The translations under genes were made by a program, and so were the position numbers. 64,000 nt of DNA from Beroe ovata (taxonomy: Eukaryota > Ctenophora > Nuda > Beroida > Beroidae), in contig CAMPET010000029.1 of the NCBI GenBank assembly GCA_946803715.1, positions 266,373 through 330,372 on the forward strand, written 5' to 3'. Position 1 is the stretch's first letter; each line of letters starts with the position of its first letter. Positions 46,912 to 58,500 of the stretch are shown in pieces. The notes under the pieces are model-generated. The model was not told the origin of the DNA. It made no database searches and saw nothing but the letters and a program-made list of their open reading frames with translations.

Positions 46912-46977
46912 AGTATATCCCTGTTCCATCCTCAGTTTTTCTCAACACTTCCCACATTTCAATCTCTTATACGAATC

Positions 46978-47448
46978 ATGACTCGACTTTCTCCTAATCT
47001 GAGGACACATAATCTCTCCACATCCATACCAGAGAGATCACTTGACACCTCCTCCATCTCTCTCTTTGAGCTTCCTCTGGAGCTCCTATCTCTCATTCTC
47101 ACCTGCCTATCAACACCTGACTTGATCCAGTTTACCAGTACCTGCTCTAAACTCCGCTCCTTGAGAAACACGACCATGACACTGAGAATCCTATCCTTCC
47201 TCAAAGCTAGAAGGGAAGACCAGGAGAACCTACAATCGAGTCCATCGCCCGATAGACTAAGTCTAGGACCCCTCACTGATGTGAACGCTGTACCACAGGG
47301 CGAATCTGTGTCTCCCAAGTTCATATTCAGGACCCCTGTCCCTGCAGCTCCCTTGACCAAGGGAAGGAGCCTGCCATATGCTGATGCCACGCCCTCACCT
47401 CTCTCTTCCCTGGAGAAAAAGAGCAGACGACGACTGAGAAGACTCTAG
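46978..47448 (+). CDS. Small F-box protein
   Basis: One intronless frame of 156 codons from the ATG that follows the TATA box by 67 bases. Residues ~24-60 form an F-box: SLFELPLELLSLILTCLST, then DLIQFTSTCSKLRSL. F-box proteins bind SKP1 and bring substrates to the SCF ubiquitin ligase. The remainder has no WD40 or LRR repeats; it is a disordered, Ser/Pro-rich region with several S/T-P sites (SPSPDRLS, FIFRTPVPAAP, DATPSPLSSLE) and a very basic end (KKSRRRLRRL), which could be a nuclear signal. The substrate is unknown. A TATTTATTTATTTATG element lies 45 bases after the stop (47,494-47,509), suggesting a short-lived mRNA. GSS begins 89 bases after the stop on the same strand. Confidence 0.75.
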   Translation: MTRLSPNLRTHNLSTSIPERSLDTSSISLFELPLELLSLILTCLSTPDLIQFTSTCSKLRSLRNTTMTLRILSFLKARREDQENLQSSPSPDRLSLGPLTDVNAVPQGESVSPKFIFRTPVPAAPLTKGRSLPYADATPSPLSSLEKKSRRRLRRL

Positions 47449-47537
47449 AATACTTCATTACATTTATGTGTGACGTTTGTGTGTTCTATTTAATATTTAT
47501 TTATTTATGATATTAGATAATTACAAAAAATCGTAGC

Positions 47538-50417
47538 ATGGTTGATTTTGTACAGAAGGTGCGTCAAATACTGAAACATCAACTCGATGCTACCACGCAA
47601 GAAGACGTTCAGTTCATTGAACTGAACTTGGCATCACGCGGTATCCTCCGATTAGGACCTGATGTAAGTCCTGCGCATTTCGAAGTACCACGCATAACAA
47701 TATGATTTTATTTCGCGTTCTAGTGAGTAAGTTTAAAACGAATAAGTGACACGCTTAACTTTAGACAGAAGTTGTGTGAGTGGGGTTATATTCAATAGTC
47801 GCATATTAAACAGATTGGAAGTCTGTTTTTCCTCTGAGCTCAACAAATGAAACGAGAGTCTATTGTATTCCGATTTGATTGTAGTAAGTAGTGTTGATAA
47901 GTTTAAAAATTTCGGTTCTTTCAGGGAGTTCCATCTGCAGTGAACATAGCTGTAGTTCCTACAATGTTCAAGAATGAGGATTTCCAATCCACAGTTCATC
48001 TCCAGACATCCCTCAATCACATTTTGGATCAGATGTCTCGGGATAAGGAGTTTGTTATTAGACATCTGAGCCCAATTGTTGACCATGACCCTTTAGCTAA
48101 AGGTAACAATTTTTATGTCACTTCACGTTGTCCGTTCCGAAACGCCTGTAAAACTTGTGTATGTGTTCTTCTAGTCTGAGGCATATTTTAGTCGTCATGT
48201 GACATGTAGTTGCAATGAACTTGTTTCTAGGTCTCTTCGACATCTACAGTTCAATGCCGGAATCATACATGGATAAGCCTGCGATTGGTCTACATCGCCA
48301 CGACTTCATGTATCAGACTGATAATCCTGCAGATGAGGACGCATTCTTAAACGGAGAATTCAAATTGGTAATTTCGTTTTCATGTGAATTCAGTATTCCA
48401 CTATCGCAGTATCGCATTATAATGTTGACATTATCTCCCGTTCTCCTCAACTCTCTTTTTCACATGTCTCTTTTCCACAGGTCGAGTTCAATCTGATCGC
48501 GTCTGGCATGGGTCACTTTACCGAGAATGCGTTTCATTACCATCAGTCGCTTCCCAGCATACAGCGAGCTTTCAGAGATCATCAAATTGAAGCTCCTTGC
48601 AACACAGTGCAAGGTACATAATACTCCCAGTGTGTTATGAAACTCCTTCATTGTCATGAATTTACCTACTTCATTTACCCTTCAACTTTACATTTCCATT
48701 TTCCTCGTGCGTTGCTATGAAGATTCTGCTTGAATTTATCGCTCAAAAACACACTGCCTTCCCGAACTCATGACTTACACAGGTTTTGCCAAAGCAATTC
48801 AGCATGGTTATGAGATGTACAGGGCAGGTCACCCTGGCGGGGAGCCCTCTGTTGTTTTAGTTCACGACATTGCACTTGAACCTAACTACTTCGATATGCA
48901 GGTACCTTGGCTCCAAACTCTCAACGTTGTCATGATCATCAACACTCTTATCCTAACCATGGTCATGTAATACTGTGACGATGTCAGTGCCGCCCCTTGC
49001 ATGACACCACCATTGTAAATTGTCATGACACCACCATTGTTAACTGACATGACACCACCATTGTTAATTGTCATGACACCACTATAATTGGCAGGCTATC
49101 CTGAATGGTCTCTCTCGTCTCCGTGTTCCAGCAGTGAGGTACACATTCACACACATAGTGGAACATGGCCATGTCAGAGAGGGGGGAAAGTTTTACGTAG
49201 GGGAGACCGAGGTTGCTGTGTTCTATCTCAGAACTCTATACGATCCGGCCATGTTTGTTAGTGATGATTGTTGGAGGACACGACGGGAGATGGAGCACAG
49301 TGCAGCCATTGTGGTGAGAAAATCTCCATATCTGGAATACCCCAGAACACACTCACTGATCATGCTGGATTTCTGGACAAGTTTTCATTATTGGAAAATT
49401 AACCGGGATCAGGACACTGTACAGCAGGGTGTATGATGTGTGTATGCTAGAGTGTGAGTGATATGAATCATGCAGAGAAGGAAATATACGAATACCCTTT
49501 TCAATGCTATAACATGAACTCATCTCATTACAGATTCCTAGCATCAGACACCAGATTGTAAACATGAAGTTGTTTCAAATGTTGCTATCACAACGAGAGG
49601 TGCTGTCACGATACACTGACTCTCCTGACTTGACAGAGACTATCATGAGCCTGTTCACTGAGACACTACCTTTAGACCTCAACGAGGAGGGGGATCGGAA
49701 TGCCCAACTTGGTAGTTGATGGAATTTTACATTGTTAAGAGTATTTTTAAAAGTTGCATGTCCTAATGTCAAACACCCAAACGTTCTTGATATGAAATAA
49801 CAATGTCCCAATGCAGGTATAAACAACCCTGGGCAGTATGTGCTAAAGCCGCAAAGAGAGGGAGGGGATAACAACATCTGGGATGAGGAGATGAGGGAGA
49901 AGTTGATGTCACTCTCCGGCAACCCGGCCAGATCGCAGTACATCCTCATGCGCCGATTCACACCGCCCATTTTCCGGAACAAGTTCATCAGAGCCGGGAT
50001 TCTGTCCGAGGAATTGGATACCGTCTCAGAGGTAGATACTCTTCACACCACTCTTAGTGATTTTAGCACACCTGCCCATACTCTAGCATGCCATCGCTAG
50101 AAGATTGCTCCGCACGGTCATGTTTCACATTGAAGCTATAATTTCATTAAGACCCTATCACAGCAATCTTTCTCGAGAAAAATCATCAACCATTTGCAAA
50201 CGATTGGACAATGGGATACGTACAATTGCACATGCTCCCAATACTCATCATAATCATATTTCAGCTAGGACTGTACTCGATATTTGGGACCGAAGCAGGA
50301 GGCAACGTGACTCTCAACAAAGTCGTTGGGACACTCGTCAGAACCAAAAGTTCCACTGAAAATGAAGGTGGTGTATCAGTCGGGAAAGCTTGTATAGATT
50401 CTCCGCTCCTCTTGTAA
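47538..50417 (+). CDS. GSS: Glutathione synthetase
   Basis: Nine exons fit in phase: 47538-47663, 47925-48102, 48231-48367, 48481-48613, 48783-48901, 49095-49313, 49534-49711, 49817-50031 and 50265-50417, giving 485 residues (human ~474). The enzyme joins gamma-glutamylcysteine and glycine with ATP to form glutathione in the cytosol. Conserved blocks include MSRDKEFV, the DNP/EFNLIASGMG substrate region, the ATP-grasp YVLKPQREGGDNN (glycine-rich loop), ARSQYILMRRF, GLYSIFGTEAGG and the terminal glycine loop ENEGGVSVGKACIDSPLLL. All introns have GT-AG ends. Intron 5 has a TGACACCACCATTGTTAA minisatellite. Intron 1 holds a fragment related to the hammerhead element. An acceptor-like ATCGTAG ends one base before the ATG. 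Confidence 0.96.
49005..49085. repeat. Short tandem array in a GSS intron
   Basis: Four copies of TGACACCACCATTGTTAA(C/T)TG(A/T)CA-like 22-bp units lie directly before GSS exon 6. Confidence 0.85.
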
Positions 50418-52542
50418 TCATATGATGTGAATGTGATGGGGGATGCCATTGCCAGATGTATGCGACGTTTTTATTCCATTTTGTCACGATCAGCCATCAC
50501 ATATACATACCGGTAGTATCTTATTCTTAATCTACACATTGACGTCATTGCATTGACACATTTCAACACGCAATGGCGCAATGCAAAGGTGTTATAATTC
50601 AATTTTTAAGATAAATTCAACTTTCAGATTTGATTTCAATTGATTCATGTATGATGTACTTGTAGACTAAATTCTTATCATCCTTTGTACACGCTAGACT
50701 TATATGCGCTCTTTATACGCTCCTTCTTCATAGTCTATAGTAGTAGTAGCTGAGGTCTGAGCTGAGAGCCAGATTGTTTGGCGACGCGACTGTCTACTGC
50801 TTTAGCTTAGTCTGATTAGGCCTCTAGTTCATAGTTGTCGTTCGATGATAGACCCTGCATATTGTCGCGAAAATTTCGTTTTGTGCTTCGCAGAGCTTGC
50901 ATCAGCGGTCTGGCATCGATCGGCCAGTATGAGATTGAGTATGATCGCAGCCCTGCCTAAGTCTGTGTGAGCATACTTGCTATCTTAATCTGGGACCTAC
51001 GTTGGAAAATCCTCGTGCAGTGCCATGCTGCTGCTGTGCCTGGCCTGGATGAGGATCCAATTCCGAAACATTATCAGTTGTTTGGCGATCGCAAATCAAG
51101 ATCAAACCAGTATCACTTATATATTGAATATTGATATAAGGTGCTGAGAATAAGTTTGCCATTTGCGCGCCGCGCCGCCTCACCACTCACAAAATTTTTC
51201 AGCGAAGAGATTGCAATTCCAATTCCGTGAACTGACCGTGCCGTGGAATACGTGTGCACACGTTGCGGCGCGCGCCCATAATTACTTTACTCGGGTCACG
51301 CAGCGCGGGCACGGGGACACGGGAAGTCGGGAAACGATTTCGGATGTGCGCGCGGGCGGGGCGTTATTAATATTCCACCAAGTCACCAAGACAGCCATAA
51401 CTTTTCACTGTGCACACAGGATGTTGATCCAATTTAAATGGCTATATTGCGATCTCTTTTGCTAAATTAGAGCTTTCAGATGGTATGTAGCTTTATGTAG
51501 GTCATTTTAACAGGAAAAATTGCAAAATTATTCTCAAACTAGGCAAGAAACAAGCGAATATTCAGGAATATTCCATCACATTGTGCATATTTTAGGGTGT
51601 TTGCCTTATCATTATTTATCAGTATTGGATGTATATTTTCAGTTTGTGTAGTATATTTGTTGATTGCATAATTTCATATTTATCCCAGTTTGAAATATGA
51701 AAGAACTTTAAATTTGACATGCATGCCACGTTTTTAATATTGCCTTTTAGTTATCAATATTTATATGCTTGCATGTCTGCAATGATATAAATGGCCATAC
51801 AATTTCAACCTGTAAATGGTATGTGCTATGATGAAAATCCCTGTCGTGATTACTTGTTCTGGAATTTCTATGCTTACTCTGTTCCCCTCCAAATAATGCC
51901 AATTGTGGAAACCATGTGCGCCGTGGCAGGTTACCCTGATGCTAGGTTAGGTACTTACTGCTTACGCATTGGAGGATAACTCTAGCTCCCTCCCTCGCTC
52001 GCACTGGCCGAATGATAATAAAATATCATATCATGGTATGAATTCGATCAGGCAGAATCTTGATTCTAGGTCATTGTTGTCATGTAGTACTACCCCCTAC
52101 CCTTGCTGTGCTGGGGTGTAACCCTTGTTCTGTTTCTATGGCCAGTAGCCATTGAGATAACCTGATAACCACTTTTTATCATGGATCATCAAGCATTCAA
52201 GCAATGATTGCTGAGATAACAGCATAGCTTTTCAACAACTCATTCTATATTGGCTAATTCTATACTGGTTAATTGAGTTACTAGATAATTGAATTGGATA
52301 TAATTGCAAAAATTTTATTACAGTATTGCCTACATCTAAAGTTTCCCCTGGCTGCCTAAGTCTGAACTTGAACTTCAACAAAATCCTTCAAGGTAAACTT
52401 TGGGCAGTAGGATCCAAATGTGCATGATAGATACTAGGTATATTACCAATTCAATGGCAGGATTTGATCCTCCAGGTATTTATTCTGTTAATTGTAATCC
52501 ACCTCTTTCAAAGCATGGATAGGAACATATATCAGATATGAA
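50418..52542. other. Intergenic region with a MITE relative and CG-rich patch
   Basis: About 2.1 kb between GSS and the dynein gene. At 50,838-50,932 there is a reverse-oriented partial relative of the MITE at 39.2 kb: CGATGATAGACCCTG, AAATTTCGTTTTG and GCTTGCATCAGCGGTCT all match. A CG-rich block with many CGCGC runs spans 51,150-51,365. Plus-strand frames here (51,163-51,465; 51,791-51,979) have no recognisable domain. Confidence 0.45.
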
Positions 52543-55500
52543 ATGGATGCACACAATGATGGTGAAGGTTATTCTAACTATGGAGAAAGTTATGGTGTGG
52601 TTCCCTCGAACTCTGAATATCACCAACCATTCAGAAGTGTCATTGCCAGTGCACCACCTATATTAGAGTCTGAACCCCCATTTGATGCCTTTGATGCACA
52701 GAATTTGATACAGGTCAATTATAGTCAAAAACAATTGAAATTGTTTGGGTTTCGCAGCCACATTGTACCTCTCCTGAAATAAAGAAATAATGTGATAGGA
52801 ACTTAGTTCCTCGCCCGTCGCTGGCGGTGCCATTTCGTCGCAAGAACTCACCTCGAATATAGGNAGCTTTTATCTATATACTTCAGGAAAAATATATCTT
52901 TCAAAAAAGAAAGATTCTTTTGAGACATCTAAAGAACGATTCTTTTGAGAAAGATTCTTTTTAGATCGAGAGAATAATTCTTTTGAGACTTTTATTTATA
53001 ATTTTCTAACCAAATGGAATTAAAAACCTCAGTGTGCTTTAAAATGAATAATAATGCCATATTCTAGAATTCCCAGGCAAGGAGACAAAAAAGGAGGAAC
53101 CAAAATGTTCCATTAGATCCTGTTGAAATAAGAGTTCAGAAATTTAAACAGCTCCCTCAAAGAATCCGTGAAAATGTTGGGCATCCAATCCCACAGCAGG
53201 TTTGACTCAATTCATCCGAGAGGGTTTTTAGCTGATTAGTGTTTATTATACAATCATATTTAGACTACTTTCAACAGGCACTATTGATAAAGAAGCAGAA
53301 GTCCCCTAGAAAATCTGATGGAGCTATTCTTCCAACCCTTACCAGAAAAAATGCTGTGTTCCAGGCTACAAAGTTGCAGCTTGATTCTGTTCCAGAGATT
53401 GATAATAAGAACAAAGTTCTTCCTGCGATTCCATCAAGAAGTACCTATCATTGTGGTTGAAGGCTATGATGCTGATTGTCTGCTGCTCCTCAGTTTGAAC
53501 TTACTCATCTCTAACTTTTCTTCAGCCGACATATCTGTTGATGTTGATCTGGCTGCCTCTCTCCCTGATGATGTGATGCACTTTATCAAACTCATGAAAT
53601 ACCGTAAAGGTGAAGCTTTGATAGGGGAGTTGAATCATCAACATGCCCAGAGGTTATCTGCAATGAGCATCCCTGCAGCTAAATATGGAATCAGGTACGT
53701 AGGTATGGACTATGGTATTACCTAAAGTCTGTTGTTCAGCTATGTAAGTTGTTGAAGAATTTTTTTCATACCTATTCTATTTTTAGGAATGATGACATCT
53801 TGCTTCAATCACTGTTGAAGCAAGATGTGATTCCAGATCTAGCAGACATATCTGAATCAGAGTTTGTGTATGGAATATGTAGGGAAAACACTGTGTTCTA
53901 CAATCCCTATGATTTGAAAATCGTCCAGTACAAGAACATTCCAGCAAACACCACATTCTACACCATCAATGCCGAGAATGTGATGATGGTAATTTATAAC
54001 ATTTTTCTTAGGGAATTGATTACTGCTTACCTAAGACCTATCAGGGCTGAATAGTGAATGTAGCATAAAATGATGGTAAATCCCATTTCACTGTTCTCAG
54101 ACGCCACCCAATGGAGATGAACCAACAATAACCCAAGTAGATGCATGGGTCAGAGAAAGAGCTATCTTCTTGAAAGTTATCAAGATGAGAACATTTCGAC
54201 AAGTGAGGTAGTATCTCTTCTATCTCAATTCAAGTAAGCAGTCTCATAGGTGTCACAGTTTCCAATTTCTCTAAAATCTCTATTTATTCAAGGCTGTGGA
54301 AGTCATTCCAACACTGGATGCGTGGCTGTTCCTCAAGGAGGTTGGAAGAGCGTGGTCTCTGTCTTCATAGAGCTCTTTTCTCAATGGATGATAGGATGCG
54401 GAGTGTTCTGTTCAAAGTACAGGAGTACTGTGAGAAGGCAGCAAGTTCATCCACTAACTCTGTTCATATCGGTATAAAGGTCAGTTGTGCATAGAGAATT
54501 CATTTCATGTTCAATTTCTATCATCGGTTTGTTGGCAATCTGTGTGGGTATTGACTCAATCTCTTGTATGAGTTACTAATATTCACAGGGAAAATACTAT
54601 AACAGAGATGGAATTCAGCTCATTGCAATCGACATCACTAAGACCTTCACCCTTGAAGAGTACATCCAGTACCAAAAAGATACCATTCAGACGGCTAAGG
54701 ATGACTTGTTGAAATTGAGATCCAGTGTTCTAGATTTGGCATCATCTGTTTGCTACGTGAGTTTAACTCATTCGAATTGAATCCATCCGAATCCTTTGTA
54801 TTACAACTTACCAACTTATTCGTTTCTCTCTATTTCCTCAGGCTTTTGGAGAGGAAGCCGGAATGGAGGGACAGTATACAGAAACTATCAAGGAAAGTGA
54901 GCGTGCACTGGCCGAAAAGCGGGAGTTAGAGGAGAGGCATGCGACGCTGGAGAAGATATTTGGGAAGAAGGATTACTACGCTGATATAGTGATGCTTGAG
55001 AACAAGAAACATGCTCACAAGAAGGAGTCAAGAGGTACCAGTTGTGCTACAGTAGTGAAACTGTGCAACAGCTTTACTCACTAATTGATAACAACACACC
55101 ACGTGTATTCCTAGATGTAAACCTGCCAACGTATACTGACATGCAGCAGTGGAAAAGAGTGATTGAACAGCTGTCACGATTCCTAAGGCTCATTGATTGC
55201 TTGTTACTGTCACTTCTCAGAAGACTATGTGGTAGAGCCATCACACTGCTCAGGGAACATTTGGTAAGTGGAAAACTCGGGAATTTGTCGCATGATCGTG
55301 TATGAAGTAGGCGAGGACTGGCCTGAATAGATCATCAATTCTCCACGCAGGAATTAGCTGTAGAGTCAGGAGTGATAATGCACGCATGGCAAGAGAAGAC
55401 GAACGAGGTTACCAAGGAGAACAATGAGAGGAGGCACATTGCCAAAATGAGGAAACAGCGTGAGAAGAAGGAGAAGATGCTCCAAGGGATCATGATCGAT

Positions 55501-58500
55501 GACATGGATGATAACGCTGATGATGGATTTGTCCCCACTGCTCTGCCCCCAAAACCCGATGTGCTACCTCCCCTCCTCAATATAACACTAGTTCTCACCC
55601 CCACATACGGCCTCTCACTGTCTCCATCCAAGGAGACTTGCTCAGCTGCGTTCAGTGACATTACTGCCAACATCAAGGATTTGGTGGCTCATTTCGGCTC
55701 CATCCTACATGATTCCTCTCTCACTTCATTCTGTACACGAGTAAAGTTTGAGTATGTCATGGAATCGGAGCCCTGCCCCTTTGAGAGGTATACAGCATAA
55801 ATTGGATTCTTAACTATGATAGAACATTGGTGAGACCACAGTAAAATTATAGAGGTTTTATCATCTATCGCTCTCACAGCTGGGAGGGTCAGTTTATCGA
55901 CATGACATCAGTTGAGCAGGACGATGTCATTAGAAGAGAGTGTGAGCATATCCAGCTTCTGCTCAATCAGAATATCGATACAGTATGGGAGAAAGCCAAG
56001 GTGAAAATTGTGTATGGTTTCACTGATGCTGATAATTGCGATTAATGAATTTAACCTATCAATTATTCATGATATCCTGCAGCCGTTCAAATTGTACTGT
56101 GGTATGGTGGAAGAGTGCGTCAAGCTGGAAGTCAAGGAGAGTATGGATGAAAGTGAGTGGTCGACTGATCAGTTCAAGTTTGTGCTGGCTAAACATCACG
56201 AACAAGTAGAGGTGAGTGCACCTCCTTTCTGGATATCACCTAGAATAGTTCATTGTAGTATCAGTGATAAGTGTACCTCCATTAGATTGCAATTCATTCT
56301 AATCCACTGCCCATATTATGGTAAAGGAGACGTCATGTTTCAGGCAATGACGAAACTTCCCGAAAGCGTGAGGGAAGGTCTCATGACATTGCAGATCCAG
56401 CCATTCAGAGAGTCCACTCTGCCTTACCCACTCCACATACTGTCTGAGGTCAACAAGCGACTGCCAGTCATTGCTTACAAGCGGAATGAAGACCTACTCA
56501 TCAACATCAAGGTAACAGATGATAGTAGGGTGTGACTTTAGAGAATGGTTTGTAAAGGAGTATGTACATTGTACAATGTACATGACGTGGTAGTGTAACG
56601 GTACAATGTTCAGGATGCCACGCATCGATTGGAGAAACCATGCAAAGAGGTTTCCGACTTTGTTAAGTACCTGTCCTTCATGACAAAACTCCTGGTAGAG
56701 CTACCGGCCATGGAGAAAGAGTTTGGGCTCATTGCCAAGATGTACGCTGTGGCAGATGAGTTCGATGTTCCTCTCCCACCCGAGGAGCTAGCTCTGTACA
56801 GGACACTACTGCCCTCCTTCTCCCACCTCAAGGTACTCTATATGATAGTAATAGTGTATTATAAGTTATAGATAGGTAGTGTAGTATAATCAATAACCAC
56901 GTGGTTTATCTGTCGTGCTATCACCTCATTGTTTATTGGGGGTATTGATATCATGATCTAACTCCGATCCCTATCCAGGCAACTCTGACGTACAGTGAAG
57001 CCACGAAGGACGAACTGATCAAGAAGTATAGCAAGGACCTAGAGGAGCAAATATCAGTTCTTCTTGATGATCTGAAAACACTCAAAGATCAGGTATATTA
57101 GTAATCCAGTCAATGATCATATCAAGCTTATAATGATCTCAGTAGTCATGACTCATGAGTCCACCAGTTACAATTGAACCCCCAGGTCCGTCACTCAAAT
57201 GTCCTCTCTGATGACATCACAGCTCCCCTGGCCATCGAAACAATCCTCAAGTTCCACAAGACATACGATAAATACTCGGACATGGCTCATAGGTTCATGG
57301 ACTACCAAGGACGATTTGGGTCGTCACTAGGGCGAGCTGAACCTGCCGTGACAAAGTAAGAATATCTGAGAAATTTGGTGCACTCCTATATCCTATCTAG
57401 ATGTTTACTGTGATCGACGAGGTGTTATTCAATCGGTGAGAAAGCAGCGTATTTCATACTCACATCCAAGTTATAGGGATGGGCTCGGGTCGAGTGATAA
57501 CACGAGCACCCTCCTGCACCTGGAGTTGTCAGAGTGTGAGAGGGATATCCGACTCCGCAAACTACTCTGGGAGAGTCTCAGCGAGTGGAAAACCAACATC
57601 AACAAGTGGAGTGGATCCTCCTTCCATACGATAGATGTGACCGAGATCCAGAAAATTGTCAAACACATGACCCAAACAGTCATGCTCCTTGAGAAAGGTT
57701 GGGTGTAGTCCTGATTCATCACTATATTTCACGAGGCTGTTTCTGTTAGGTACATTGTGACTTGATCACTGGAAGTTTCCTTATACCTTGACCCTATCCC
57801 AGCTTTGCCCGTGAACAACATCCTGCCTTGTTTGAAGATTGGAGTTGAGGAATTCAAACAATCACTTCCACTTCTCGTGTCTTTGAGGAATCCAGTATTG
57901 AAACCTCGACATCTCACTGCTATAGAACAGCTTACTGGTTAGCAACTACCTAAAGAATTATTGTTCTATCATAGTCATGCTTCCATTAGTGTCGGTGTCG
58001 AATGTGTTCTAGAATAATTGGTTGAACTCGTCACTCTTTCACGAACGTTATCTAATGCATTTAGAAATTACTTAAGTCAAAATTTGAGTACGTGGAAGAA
58101 AATCGCTTTCACGAAAGAGAACTTAAGTACTATCGTTGATCAGGTATAAACGTTATACAAGACCCTCTCTGCACGGTGGCCAAAGTTCTGGAATCATCCT
58201 ACTTTGAGCAACGGGCAGACATTTCCAAGATATCAATACAAGCTAGCAATGAGGCCACATTGGAGGGAATGCTACAGAAAGTGATTGAGATCTGGAAGAG
58301 GACTGAGTTTACTCTCGTCCCATACAGAGATCACCCTGATATGGTCGTTCTGTCCGGTATGTAGTACGCAGTGAACAATGAACAATGAACAGTTATAACT
58401 GTAGAATCGATCTAATTCATCCCTACACGGCATGATAAACCCGCTCAACCCTCCAGGTGTTGACGATGTACAGATAGCTCTCGAAGAGAGTCTAGTTACC

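Noticed and set aside
47815..47915. Third hammerhead candidate in GSS intron 1
   Set aside because: Only the flanking ATTTGATTGTA-type tail is shared; the CTGANGA core is absent.
51791..51979. Short Cys/Tyr-rich plus-strand ORF upstream of the dynein gene
   Set aside because: No domain, no phase-compatible link to the dynein exon at 52,543 and no promoter signal.
55025..55120. Apparent frameshift in the dynein gene
   Set aside because: An intron from 55,035 to 55,114 (GTACCA to TTCCTAG) restores the frame exactly, so no mutation is needed.
58073..58143. Possible dynein exon between 57,937 and 58,144
   Set aside because: Its frame does not fit the phase of the neighbours, and direct splicing from exon 19 to exon 20 gives the expected linker sequence.
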